This document shows positions 57,480 through 64,000 of a DNA stretch of 64,000 nucleotides, one piece after another. The notes under the pieces were generated by a model. That model searched no databases. It saw only the letters and a list, made by a program, of their open reading frames with translations, and was not told where the DNA came from. Numbering within the stretch: position 1 is the first letter of the stretch; every line of letters starts with the position of its first letter. The stretch comes from Mesorhizobium sangaii. GTDB taxonomy: Bacteria > Pseudomonadota > Alphaproteobacteria > Rhizobiales > Rhizobiaceae. A program made the position numbers and the translations under genes. The stretch covers positions 310,001 through 374,000 of the forward strand of contig NZ_JACHEF010000001.1 of assembly GCF_014207355.1 (NCBI RefSeq). The letters run 5' to 3'.

Positions 57480-58259
57480 CTAGTCCTTTGGCGCTGCTGC
57501 TTTGCTTATAGATTCAATGCGCGAGATAAGCGGTTCCTGCGAAAACCCAACAAAGGCCCCAAAAATGAATGCGGAAAGGCCATTTGCATCGAACTGCGAC
57601 AAGTGAACCTCGCCTATCGATATCTCGAAAACGCCAGCCTTTAGGAAGGCGCCGGTTAGGAAGAGAAGTATCAGTGCGAAGATTGCCCGCATTGGCGGCG
57701 TGAACCGATCAGCGTCGATAGCATGCAGATCAAAGAACGTCACAGCACGGCAACGCAAGAAAGACGAAAAAGAGAGGCCAGCAAGAAGGCCAGGCAGCAC
57801 CAGGATCAATGGCAGATGGCTTTTGATTGGATCCTGATCAATCCCCATCAGCCAATTAACTCCACAGACAGCGAGAGTTCCGGCGACCCCTACCGCAAGC
57901 AGGATGAAGAAGAGCCAACCGATGATTTTCTGCATGTGCGCGCTGATCATTCGTCCCTTCTCCGTATCGAAGACGCGCTCTTGCAGGTTCTGCAGAGTCC
58001 CCATGGCGAGAACAGGCTGCGCAGTCTCACCGACAAGCCCATATCGAGAAAGCCCCAACAATTCCTCGTAGTAACCTCGGAAGCGCGCATCCTTGGGCTG
58101 AAACATTCCTCGTAGGACCATGAGCGTGCGTTCGGCTTGATGCTTCAGAATCCCTTGCTCGCTCGGGACTTCCGTTGCGTCTTTCGTGAGCTGAAACGCA
58201 ATGTCGTAGGGTTGCTCCGCATCTTTAGGATACGGATATACGATGTAGCGTCCTGTCAT
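57480..58259 (-). CDS. Transposon cargo: four-helix membrane protein, unknown
   Basis: 259 residues: a soluble N-terminal half of about 105 residues, then helices at about 111-131, 148-166, 190-208 and 228-240, ending SAFIFGAFVGFSQEPLISRIESI. A membrane-inserted C-terminus behind a soluble domain is a layout shared by many effectors and sensors, but I recognise no specific family. Last gene of the cargo set, 9 bases after the 70-residue gene. Confidence 0.75.
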   Translation of the reverse strand: MTGRYIVYPYPKDAEQPYDIAFQLTKDATEVPSEQGILKHQAERTLMVLRGMFQPKDARFRGYYEELLGLSRYGLVGETAQPVLAMGTLQNLQERVFDTEKGRMISAHMQKIIGWLFFILLAVGVAGTLAVCGVNWLMGIDQDPIKSHLPLILVLPGLLAGLSFSSFLRCRAVTFFDLHAIDADRFTPPMRAIFALILLFLTGAFLKAGVFEISIGEVHLSQFDANGLSAFIFGAFVGFSQEPLISRIESISKAAAPKD

Positions 58260-58268
58260 TTTTTAGAC

Positions 58269-58481
58269 TTACTTGCCGCAGCAAGGGCAGTTATCTGGAG
58301 AGAATGAAATGGTAGTATCGCTCTTAATCTCGCGATTTGTGATTGACGCTCCCAATTCACGCTCCAATTGGTCCGCGATGCTGGCAATGGCATTTCCCCT
58401 AGTGGTGTTGGCCACTACTTGCCCGCTGCGAGACTGCCGCGAAAACTCACGAAGCATTCGCCTAAAGCGATCGACTTGCAT
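58269..58481 (-). CDS. Transposon cargo: 70-residue protein with CPCCGK tail
   Basis: MQVDRFRRMLREFSRQ onward, a helical basic protein whose last seven residues are NCPCCGK, a short cysteine knuckle that could bind zinc or be a modification site. GGGAGGGG is seven bases before the ATG, which makes this a confident small gene. The membrane-protein gene follows after 9 bases. Confidence 0.72.
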   Translation of the reverse strand: MQVDRFRRMLREFSRQSRSGQVVANTTRGNAIASIADQLERELGASITNREIKSDTTISFSPDNCPCCGK

Positions 58482-58541
58482 AAACCCCTCCCGTTTTCAG
58501 CCCAATACAACGGGCATGCTAGAGCATTTCCAGTAACAAGG

Positions 58542-58703
58542 CTATCGGTTGCTCTTTGGGTTTTGGGCGTGCGCTGGTTCGGGCTTGGCCTTTTTCTTTT
58601 CGGTCGGACTCTTTGCAACCTTGTCGCTATCGTGCGCCTTTGGCGGCGTCTTCAGCATCCGCTTCAGCGTCTCGTTGAATCTTTTTTCGTCGGCACCCAT
58701 CAT
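58542..58703 (-). CDS. Transposon cargo: 53-residue Lys/Pro-rich protein
   Basis: MMGADEKRFNETLKRMLKTP, then a lysine- and proline-rich disordered tail (KSPTEKKKAKPEPAHAQNPK). Its ATG overlaps the stop of the gene before it (ATGA), a sign of coupled translation and so of a real gene. Small proteins of this form, a short helix and a basic tail, are frequent next to rhizobial mobile elements; function unknown. Confidence 0.65.
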   Translation of the reverse strand: MMGADEKRFNETLKRMLKTPPKAHDSDKVAKSPTEKKKAKPEPAHAQNPKSNR

Positions 58704-59329
58704 TGGAGATCACCACTTAGTTGCTTCAATGTTTCCATCAGTTCCCATGCCACTTGCCGCACGGACGAAGCTATCAGATTTGTAACCGGTTCAATTCTCC
58801 CGTCGGCATGTTTCAGTTGCCAGCCGGCACCTTTCTTGAGGTGAACATACACACCATCAGTAAGATTGCCTATGTGACTACCGCCGTCCTGATGGCGAAG
58901 GGCAAGAACTAGACGCATGCGATTCAACTGCCCCGACGCCTTCTCCTGGTAGATCAGTTCGTTCTTCCACCAGTCATCAAAAGGAACGTGGCGATAGAGG
59001 GGCGGCCCATTTCCAAGCTTTGGAATGAAGCGAGAGCCGGCATTGTCACGCCGCATGATTAATAGCGACGGCATCGCAACGGAGGGCGGCGGTAGACCCG
59101 TCGGCATTCTGCCCGACGACACGAACTTGAGAGTCTCCTTCACGCCAAGCCGGGTTAACAGGGAAACAAGTGGCCCGCCGTCAAATACCAGATTGAAAAT
59201 GGTTGTCGAAAGCCTCTCGGCTTCCCATTCCTCACCGGTATCAAAATTTGTCGAGGACGCCTCTAGCGCCTTCGTCTGCCCCTTGAACAACTGCACCAGT
59301 TCTTCGCGAGTACGATTTTGACCTGCCAT
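58700..59329 (-). CDS. Transposon cargo: 209-residue protein of unknown function
   Basis: Starts MAGQNRTREELVQLFKGQTK from ATG 59329 with a G-rich site upstream; the frame is open to 59452 but that part is not coding-like. Sequence features: an N-terminal helix, WEAERLSTTIFNLVFDGGPLVSLLTRLG, and a C-terminal part with VTNLIASSVRQVAWELMETLKQL. No transmembrane segment, signal or known motif. The largest soluble cargo protein, coupled to the 53-residue gene. Confidence 0.72.
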   Translation of the reverse strand: MAGQNRTREELVQLFKGQTKALEASSTNFDTGEEWEAERLSTTIFNLVFDGGPLVSLLTRLGVKETLKFVSSGRMPTGLPPPSVAMPSLLIMRRDNAGSRFIPKLGNGPPLYRHVPFDDWWKNELIYQEKASGQLNRMRLVLALRHQDGGSHIGNLTDGVYVHLKKGAGWQLKHADGRIEPVTNLIASSVRQVAWELMETLKQLSGDLQ

Positions 59330-59381
59330 GCGCCGCCCCCAAGCCGGGGTAGAGACTACATGACGGATCAACCAGATGAAA

Positions 59382-59570
59382 CTAGCGAGTTTGCGCCTGA
59401 GACATTGCGCGAAAAACCGCAGCGGCAATTTCGCCGGCAACATCTGCTCCACAGATGCCTATGTCCTCGACAAGCACGCTTTCGCCCGCCGCAATCATTT
59501 CGGGCGTAACCAAAACTTTCTCAGTCTTTTCAGTGCCGGCCTGTCCCGGTTTGGGTATCAAATCACTCAT
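59382..59570 (-). CDS. Transposon cargo: 62-residue protein next to the right end
   Basis: MSDLIPKPGQAGTEKTEKVLVTPEMIAAGESVL, ending AAAVFRAMSQAQTR. The VTPEMI-AAG and VFRAM pattern recurs in short rhizobial proteins of unknown role. The ATG sits two bases inside the right terminal repeat, so it has no clear ribosome site and its promoter would lie in or beyond the repeat. Confidence 0.5.
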   Translation of the reverse strand: MSDLIPKPGQAGTEKTEKVLVTPEMIAAGESVLVEDIGICGADVAGEIAAAVFRAMSQAQTR

Positions 59571-59571
59571 G

Positions 59572-59590
59572 CTTTGTCACGTATATAATT
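59572..59590 (-). repeat. Right terminal inverted repeat of the transposon
   Basis: Exact reverse complement of the left repeat (19 of 19 bases), followed after one T by the second copy of GGAATATAATCCT. Confidence 0.9.
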
Positions 59591-59632
59591 TGGAATATAA
59601 TCCTCCCGTTGCGGCGAAGCTGGCGAGTGGTA

Positions 59633-59842
59633 TTAGGTTCCTTCCTCCCGAAAATCCTGTAGCGAGGCATGGCGTAGGTCATCCTCGCCGCGCAGGTGCT
59701 TCACATGTCCGATCAGCCCCGGCTTCACCCATTGCGTTGCCGGCCGCTTCATGCCCTTGGGCGGCGGTCCGGCGTGTTCCTGGACGCGCTTCCATAGGCG
59801 CTCGCGGATCGCGCGGCTGGAAGAGGAATTGGAGGAAGTCAT
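59633..59842 (-). pseudogene. C-terminal fragment of an ATP-dependent DNA ligase
   Basis: The frame contains TQWVKPGLIGHVKHLRGEDD and LRHASLQDFREE before the stop, the typical end (OB-fold tail) of ATP-dependent DNA ligases of the LigD/NHEJ type: a W-V-x-P-x-L-x-x-x-V strand, then LRHA. The catalytic domain that should precede it is absent; to the right lies an unrelated gene on the other strand. A relic, not an expressed ligase. Confidence 0.55.
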
Positions 59843-60259
59843 GCAGACAGAGAACGGCTACTGGTGGGCGATCAGCTTTCACCCAGAAGACGACGGCCAG
59901 AAATCATCGATTTACGTGGGCAAGGAGCGTCACGTATGGGCGACGACTGGCCTTACCATGTCGGCGAATTTGAACTGCTCCAGCGCGTCGATACCAGCCG
60001 CTGGCCGCAGAGGGGAAAGCTGACGGAAGAGGAATTGCTCGATCCGGATTATAGGGTCGATCCGACTACGGTCCATGAGGGCTATTGGTGGGCGATCCAC
60101 TCTGAGGAATTCCAGCCGCTTGTTGTCCGGATTGGAACGGATGCCGTCGTCTATCGGCTCGACGGTGAGGACAGTCTCAACGACTTCGAATTCCTAATGC
60201 CGATCGACACGAGTAGCTGGCTGAAGGGAACAGGACCGCGGCTCGAAAAGCCGGTCTGA
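59841..60259 (+). pseudogene. Two-copy GYWWAI-domain protein gene broken by a one-base frameshift
   Basis: Starts MQTENGYWWAISFHPEDD at ATG 59841 with a perfect GGAGGA site. At the GGG run 59938-59940 the coding frame changes; restoring one G gives a continuous protein of 139 residues. That protein holds two copies of one domain: GYWWAI...VW..GDDWPYHVGEFELLQRVDTSRW and GYWWAI...VVYRLDGEDSLNDFEFLMPIDTSSW. The second copy is intact in frame to the stop at 60259. A real inactivating deletion and a sequencing error in the G run are both possible. Function unknown. Confidence 0.7.
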
Positions 60260-60765
60260 ACGATATCTGGACTCATCCGCCGCCAGTCCCAGAATGACCG
60301 CAGTGGGGCCGGAAACGGAACGACCGCTTTGGAGGAATTGCTTCCAACAGCCGACAGACAGTTTCCGTGCCCTAGCCTATCGAGCAGCAACACACCTGAA
60401 ATTTTGCGGCTAAGACAGACAGCGACTGAATCTGACTACCGCCGCTGACTATTTAATATTTAAGATGAAACTGGCACACGGCAGGAGTCGAACCTGTGAT
60501 CTCCGCATTCGGAGGGCAAGTCACTCCTAACCCAGATTTCATAGGGAGGACGGGCTCGCTTCGCCAACCGCAGCAGCGAAGCCGGAACAGGTAGCTTGAT
60601 GAGTGGGCTGAAAGACTGGAGCGCTCTCCCGCTACCAAAATTCAGATAAGCTATCGAAATATATAGTAAAATATGCGCAATTTGGTATCGTCTCGGACAA
60701 AATTCCTCAATAATTTCAATGCTGCACGACTGACGCTGACCGATCCATCCCTGCATTGGTTGGAG
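60260..60765. other. Decayed intergenic DNA at the right edge of the accessory region
   Basis: 506 bases without an intact gene. It holds a tRNA-like 3' half (60472-60520) and AT-rich patches (60450-60470, 60650-60720) unlike the chromosomal genes. It joins directly to the broken end of the RpiR gene. Confidence 0.5.
60472..60520 (-). pseudogene. Degenerate tRNA 3' half (tRNA-Arg(CCG)-like)
   Basis: On the minus strand: loop CTCCGAA with anticodon CCG, the downstream stem strand TGCGG, a variable loop, the T arm CAGG-TTCGACT-CCTG and CGTGTGCCA. The 5' half cannot form an acceptor stem with it (no GCACACG upstream), and one or two bases are missing before CCA. Looks like an attachment-site scar of an element that used a tRNA-Arg gene. 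Not a functional tRNA. Confidence 0.4.
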
Positions 60766-61050
60766 CTAACCAGCCTTCAGGCTTGTTGCCTTCCGTAGGT
60801 GCAGCCGAAAAAAAACCCTGAAGTCTCGAAAATCGGCGAAACCGAGGCCCGTAGCGGCGCGCACCACCGTAGAGGGCGAGACGGAGCATTCGGCGGCGAT
60901 CGAGCCGACGGTGCCAAAAGCTATCACGTCTGGCTTCGCCAGTGCCATCCGAGCAACTTGTTCCTGCTGCTCTGGAAGTGTGATCGTCCGTGAGGCAATC
61001 ATGCCTTTGAGTTCGCTCACGTCGCTTGGTCGTTTGATGGCCTCGTGCAT
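60766..61050 (-). pseudogene. RpiR-family regulator cut down to its HTH domain
   Basis: 94 residues: start MHEAIKRPSDVSELKGMI, then the RpiR winged HTH (MALAKPDVIAFGTVGSIAAECSVSPSTVVRAATGLGFADFRDFRVFF) and a stop soon after. Normal members have about 280 residues with a sugar-phosphate-binding SIS domain, which is missing. The break is at about 60790, where the decayed accessory DNA begins. AGGAG lies seven bases before ATG 61050. The remaining HTH could still bind DNA but would not sense a sugar phosphate. It was probably the regulator of the sugar operon beside it. Confidence 0.75.
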
Positions 61051-61080
61051 GACCACACTCCTCTGTAGCTCCAGAAGCTT

Positions 61081-62091
61081 CTATCGCAGCGGAATGGCTT
61101 GCTTCTTCGAGACGGACTCGATGCAGGCAAGCGCAATTTTTAGAGCGTTGCGCGCGTCCTCGCCCGTCGGTCCTTCAACTTTGCAGGTACGAGAGGCTCG
61201 AACGAACGAGGCGAGCTGCGCCGTGTAGCCTTGGACGAAATGGTCGGTGTCGCGGCGCCAGGTATCGTTCGACAGGCCGTTCTTGTCGAAGAGCGTCATG
61301 CTGGAGCGACGAACGTCGCCCATGGTCACCATGCCGCCGGAGCCGAAGACCTCGCCGCGGATGTCATAGCCGTAGAGTGCCGAGAAGTTTGCTTCGGCGA
61401 CGGCAACGGAGCCGTTGTCGAACCGGACTGTGACTACCGCTGTGTCAAGGAAGCCGTTTTCCCTGAAATCCGGCCGCACTAAAGCGTCGGCTACAGCAGA
61501 CACCTCTACCGGCTGCGCGCCCGGATTGAGCCACAACAGCGTGTCGAAGTCGTGGATGAGCGTCTCGTAGAAGATGGTCCAGAGTGGGATCCGCGCCGGA
61601 TCGGCGCCGAACGGGCCTGGATCGCGCGTGAGAGAGCGAAGGAGCTGCGGCGTCCCGACTTTCCCGGCATCAATCGCTGCTCGCCCCTCAGCAAAGGCCT
61701 GATCCCAGCGCCGGTTGAAGCCGACCTGGAGCGGAACGCCCGCCGAGCGCGCCGCGGCGATTGCCCGGTCGGCATCTTCCAGGGTCAATGCCATCGGCTT
61801 CTCGCAGAAAATCGCCTTGCCTGCCTCGGCTGCCTGCACGAGGACATTCGTGTGAAACCGCGCTGGAGTGGCGATGATCACGGCCTCCAGTCCCGGATGG
61901 GCAAGGAGGTCAGCAACATCCGTGTACGCACTTTCGACGTCAAGTTTGTCGGCGAGGTTGGCTGCGGCGTTTGGCGCCGGATCCGCGATGGCAATGAGAT
62001 CGGCGTCGACCAGGCGGCGTGCGACAGTCTCACCGTGGAAAGATCCGATGCGGCCGGCACCGATGAGACCGACATTGACGGGTTTGGGCAT
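61081..62091 (-). CDS. Gfo/Idh/MocA family oxidoreductase (inositol 2-dehydrogenase-like)
   Basis: 336 residues. Rossmann motif VGLIGAGRIGSFHG, the EKP motif in AIFCEKPMALTLEDAD, and the YETLIHDFDTLLWL block with the catalytic His/Asp type. This is the pattern of myo-inositol 2-dehydrogenases (IolG/IdhA) and related sugar dehydrogenases. ATG 62091 (MPKPVNVGL); the upstream open frame is not coding-like. With the isomerase-like gene and the ABC transporter it forms a sugar or inositol operon. Substrate not provable. Confidence 0.85.
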   Translation of the reverse strand: MPKPVNVGLIGAGRIGSFHGETVARRLVDADLIAIADPAPNAAANLADKLDVESAYTDVADLLAHPGLEAVIIATPARFHTNVLVQAAEAGKAIFCEKPMALTLEDADRAIAAARSAGVPLQVGFNRRWDQAFAEGRAAIDAGKVGTPQLLRSLTRDPGPFGADPARIPLWTIFYETLIHDFDTLLWLNPGAQPVEVSAVADALVRPDFRENGFLDTAVVTVRFDNGSVAVAEANFSALYGYDIRGEVFGSGGMVTMGDVRRSSMTLFDKNGLSNDTWRRDTDHFVQGYTAQLASFVRASRTCKVEGPTGEDARNALKIALACIESVSKKQAIPLR

Positions 62092-62123
62092 TCGAGAGGT
62101 CCTATGAATGGGTTGGTGGTAAA

Positions 62124-62918
62124 TCAGATGGTGAAGGCGTCGCGGAAGGCTCCCAGCGCGGCTTCGGGATCGCCGGCGGCCCACGCTTCCATGCCGACGG
62201 GGCCGGAATAGCCAATGGCCTTCAGGGCCGTGGCAATCCCGCGCCAGTTGATCTCGCCAGTACCCGGTTCGCAGCGACCCGGAACGTCCGCTACCTGGAT
62301 CTCGCCGATCCACGGCAGGCACTTGCGGCAAAGCTCAATCAGGTTCCCCTCGCCGATCTGGGCGTGGTAGAGATCGAGGTTCAGGCGCAGCCGCGGGTGG
62401 TTGACGTTCGAAACCAGGGCCAGCGTGTCCTCAGCGCGCCCGAAGGGCACACCTGGATGGTCGACCGGCAGGTTGAGGTTCTCGAGCGTGAAGGTGACCC
62501 CTTCCTTCTCGGCCAGTTCGACGACGCGGCAGAGTGTGTCGCGCGCCTTCAGCCACATGGCACCGGTCACCACTTCGATGGGCTGGACGGGGAGGCCCCT
62601 GTCCCCCAGACCGGTACCGTGAAGGTTGAGGCGCTGCACACCGAGCCGCTTGCCGACCTGCGCAGTCTCGCGGGCCGTTCTGATCAGTTCGGCCGCGCCT
62701 TCGTCGTCGGTCAGACGGCCGGCAAGGTAGCCGTTCATGATCGTGAAGGTCGCGCCAGTTGCTTCCAGCTTATTGAGGTCGTGCTCCGGCCAATTCCAGA
62801 GACCGACACCAAAGCCCATCTCCTTCAGGCGCGAGGCGCGCCAATCGATCGGCTTGTCGCGCCACAGCATCTCGGCGCAGGCTGCGAGGGGGAAAGGAGA
62901 GGTTGTGGATCCACTCAT
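62124..62918 (-). CDS. TIM-barrel sugar isomerase-like protein (hydroxypyruvate isomerase family)
   Basis: 264 residues, AP endonuclease 2-type TIM barrel. Metal-binding glutamates and histidines are in FTLENLNLP, LNLDLYHAQIGEG and GPVGMEAWAAGD. The N-terminus FPLAACAEMLWRDKPIDWR resembles hydroxypyruvate isomerase/OtnI proteins rather than IolE. ATG 62918. Spacing to the dehydrogenase is 32 bases on the same strand, so it belongs to the operon. Confidence 0.82.
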   Translation of the reverse strand: MSGSTTSPFPLAACAEMLWRDKPIDWRASRLKEMGFGVGLWNWPEHDLNKLEATGATFTIMNGYLAGRLTDDEGAAELIRTARETAQVGKRLGVQRLNLHGTGLGDRGLPVQPIEVVTGAMWLKARDTLCRVVELAEKEGVTFTLENLNLPVDHPGVPFGRAEDTLALVSNVNHPRLRLNLDLYHAQIGEGNLIELCRKCLPWIGEIQVADVPGRCEPGTGEINWRGIATALKAIGYSGPVGMEAWAAGDPEAALGAFRDAFTI

Positions 62919-62996
62919 TGGCGGTTCTCGTATTCTGGGTATGACGACGGGTGGTGCGGCGCGATTGCGCCGCACCGACATGTGAAAAGCTCTCGA

Positions 62997-63785
62997 TCAG
63001 ATCGTTCCGCCGAGTTCCTCTGAGAGCGACTGCAGCTCCTTGCCGCCTGCCATCAGGTTCTGGAGCTCGTCGATGCCGATCTGATCTTTCCTATAAGTGC
63101 CGAGCGTCTTGCCGCGATTGAGCACCGTGAAGCGGTCGCCGACGGCATAGGCGTGACGGACATTGTGGGTGATGAAGATCACGCCGAGACCCTTGTTGCG
63201 GACCTGGCCGATGTACTTCAGCACCATGGAGGTCTGGGCAACGCCAAGAGCGGACGTCGGCTCGTCCAGGATGAGGACCTTGGCGCCGAAATAAACCGCG
63301 CGGGCGATCGCAACACACTGACGCTCGCCGCCTGAAAGCGTTCCAACGGCCTGCTGAGGGTCACGCACGTCGATGCCGATCCTGTGCATCTCGTCCCGTG
63401 TGATGTTGTCGGCGTGCTCCATATCCATGCGTTTGAAAGGTCCGAAACCGACCACGGGCTCGCGTCCCATGAAGAAGTTGCGGGTCACCGACATCAGCGG
63501 GATCATGGCAAGATCCTGATACACGGTGGCGATGCCGGCATCGAGGGCATCGCGCGGTCCCGAGAACAGGCGCGGCTGGCCTTCGACCAGGAATTGTCCG
63601 GACGTCGGCTTGTGCACGCCGGCGAGCGTGTTGATCAGCGTCGACTTGCCAGCGCCGTTGTCCCCCAATAGGCAAAGCACTTCGTTCGCATTGACGCTCA
63701 TCGACACACCGTTGAGCGCAATGACCGAACCGAAATGCTTGACGATGTCTTTGACCTCGATGAGGGGCGTTTGGGACGTGGCCAT
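62997..63785 (-). CDS. ABC sugar transporter ATP-binding protein
   Basis: 262 residues, single ABC domain: Walker [13 protein letters not shown], signature [15 protein letters not shown], Walker [13 protein letters not shown] and the H-loop FITHNVRHA. Sequence and length fit FrcA/RbsA-half-type importers of monosaccharides or inositol. ATG 63785 shares its A with the stop of the permease gene (TGATG), so the two are coupled. Confidence 0.92.
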   Translation of the reverse strand: MATSQTPLIEVKDIVKHFGSVIALNGVSMSVNANEVLCLLGDNGAGKSTLINTLAGVHKPTSGQFLVEGQPRLFSGPRDALDAGIATVYQDLAMIPLMSVTRNFFMGREPVVGFGPFKRMDMEHADNITRDEMHRIGIDVRDPQQAVGTLSGGERQCVAIARAVYFGAKVLILDEPTSALGVAQTSMVLKYIGQVRNKGLGVIFITHNVRHAYAVGDRFTVLNRGKTLGTYRKDQIGIDELQNLMAGGKELQSLSEELGGTI

Positions 63786-64000
63786 CAGCGTTCTCCCGTT
63801 ACGCGCTTGCGAATGACATTGTTGAAAATCACCGCGACCAGCAGCATGCCGCCGAGAAAGACGAGGTACCAATCCTGGTCGATCGAGGTGTAGGTCAGTC
63901 CGATCAGAACCATGCCGAACACGATCGATCCGAAGAAGGCGCCGATTGCCGAGCCATAGCCGCCGGTCAGCAGGCACCCGCCGATGACGGCAGCGATGAT
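63785..64000 (-). CDS. ABC sugar transporter permease, C-terminal part (cut by window edge)
   Basis: The last 71 codons before TGA are visible: [40 protein letters not shown] and [20 protein letters not shown], the final helices of RbsC-type permeases with the conserved [11 protein letters not shown] loop. The rest, and probably the binding protein, lie beyond the window. Confidence 0.88.
   Translation of the reverse strand: MIAAVIGGCLLTGGYGSAIGAFFGSIVFGMVLIGLTYTSIDQDWYLVFLGGMLLVAVIFNNVIRKRVTGER

Larger units (their letters stand above)
56390..59604. mobile_element. IS1595-family transposon carrying five passenger genes
   Basis: The element proper runs 56403-59590 (3188 bp). Both ends carry the 19-base inverted repeat AATTATATACGTGACAAAG without mismatch. 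The sequence GGAATATAATCCT flanks it directly: 56390-56402 on the left, 59592-59604 on the right (one extra T before the right copy). Inside are an ISXO2-like transposase on the plus strand and, on the minus strand, a compact set of five ORFs. A 13-base direct repeat is longer than the 8 bases usual for IS1595, so exact boundaries need comparison with an empty site. Intact ends and transposase suggest a recent, possibly active, insertion. Confidence 0.85.

Noticed and set aside
58549..58785. 78-codon hydrophobic frame on the plus strand inside the transposon
   Set aside because: It is the antisense of the coupled 53-residue gene and of the end of the 209-residue gene, which have better start signals.
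55806..60520. Attachment-site pair formed by tRNA-Gln and the tRNA-like segment at 60472-60520
   Set aside because: The shared bases are only the common T-arm core (GGTTCGA); the rest differs, so the right-hand relic comes from another tRNA and not from tRNA-Gln.

Overview
The window looks like chromosome from a high-GC alphaproteobacterium of the Rhizobiales, most probably Mesorhizobium or a close relative. The evidence is the LdtR/L,D-transpeptidase locus, the Mg-type HemB, DUF982 and DUF2066 proteins, soluble transhydrogenase, Bpt, and dispersed intergenic palindromes of rhizobial type. Most of it is housekeeping DNA with few mobile features; the exceptions are at 18.5-19.1 kb, 38-45 kb and 55.9-61 kb.

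Layout. 0-9 kb: nrdR (cut by the edge), a secreted protein, glyA, a CPA1 antiporter, a Tat-exported L,D-transpeptidase, two small secreted proteins, ldtR, a membrane protein and a 3-hydroxyisobutyryl-CoA hydrolase-like protein. 9-16 kb: a PNPOx-like protein, a DUF2066 protein, hemB, a DHFR-like reductase, ppk2, an aldo/keto reductase and two small proteins. 16-20 kb: a GntR/MFS divergon, a DUF423 protein, then two tandem 47-49-residue paralogues and a LacI-type regulator, with four matching LacI-type operators between and around them. 20-29 kb: opgC, a hydrolase, a four-gene TelA/vWA/XpaC/solute-binding operon, sthA and an RDD protein. 29-38 kb: bpt, two transporters, parC, a secreted protein and aspS.

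38-45 kb holds a polyol catabolic divergon: a GatZ/KbaZ-family protein and a PfkB kinase on one side, and a solute-binding protein, SDR, zinc alcohol dehydrogenase and LacI regulator on the other. The gene set matches the D-altritol/galactitol route known from Agrobacterium tumefaciens. The two ABC permeases expected after the binding protein are reduced to overlapping stubs of 38 and 16 codons. 45-55.6 kb: an MFS protein, rnd, a MAPEG protein, a membrane protein overlapping guaB, a DHA2 exporter, rlmE, ppx/gppA and a YbhN-like membrane protein.

From tRNA-Gln (55.8 kb) to about 60.8 kb lies accessory DNA. Its core is a 3.2-kb IS1595-type transposon with 19-bp terminal inverted repeats and a 13-bp flanking direct repeat. 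It carries a transposase and, on the opposite strand, five cargo ORFs of unknown function, including a four-helix membrane protein and a small CPCC-tailed protein. To its right are a DNA-ligase C-terminal fragment, a frameshifted gene with an internal domain duplication, a degenerate tRNA 3' half and an RpiR regulator cut down to its HTH domain. The window ends in a sugar operon (permease, ATPase, TIM-barrel isomerase-like protein, Gfo/Idh dehydrogenase) that the truncated RpiR gene probably once controlled.
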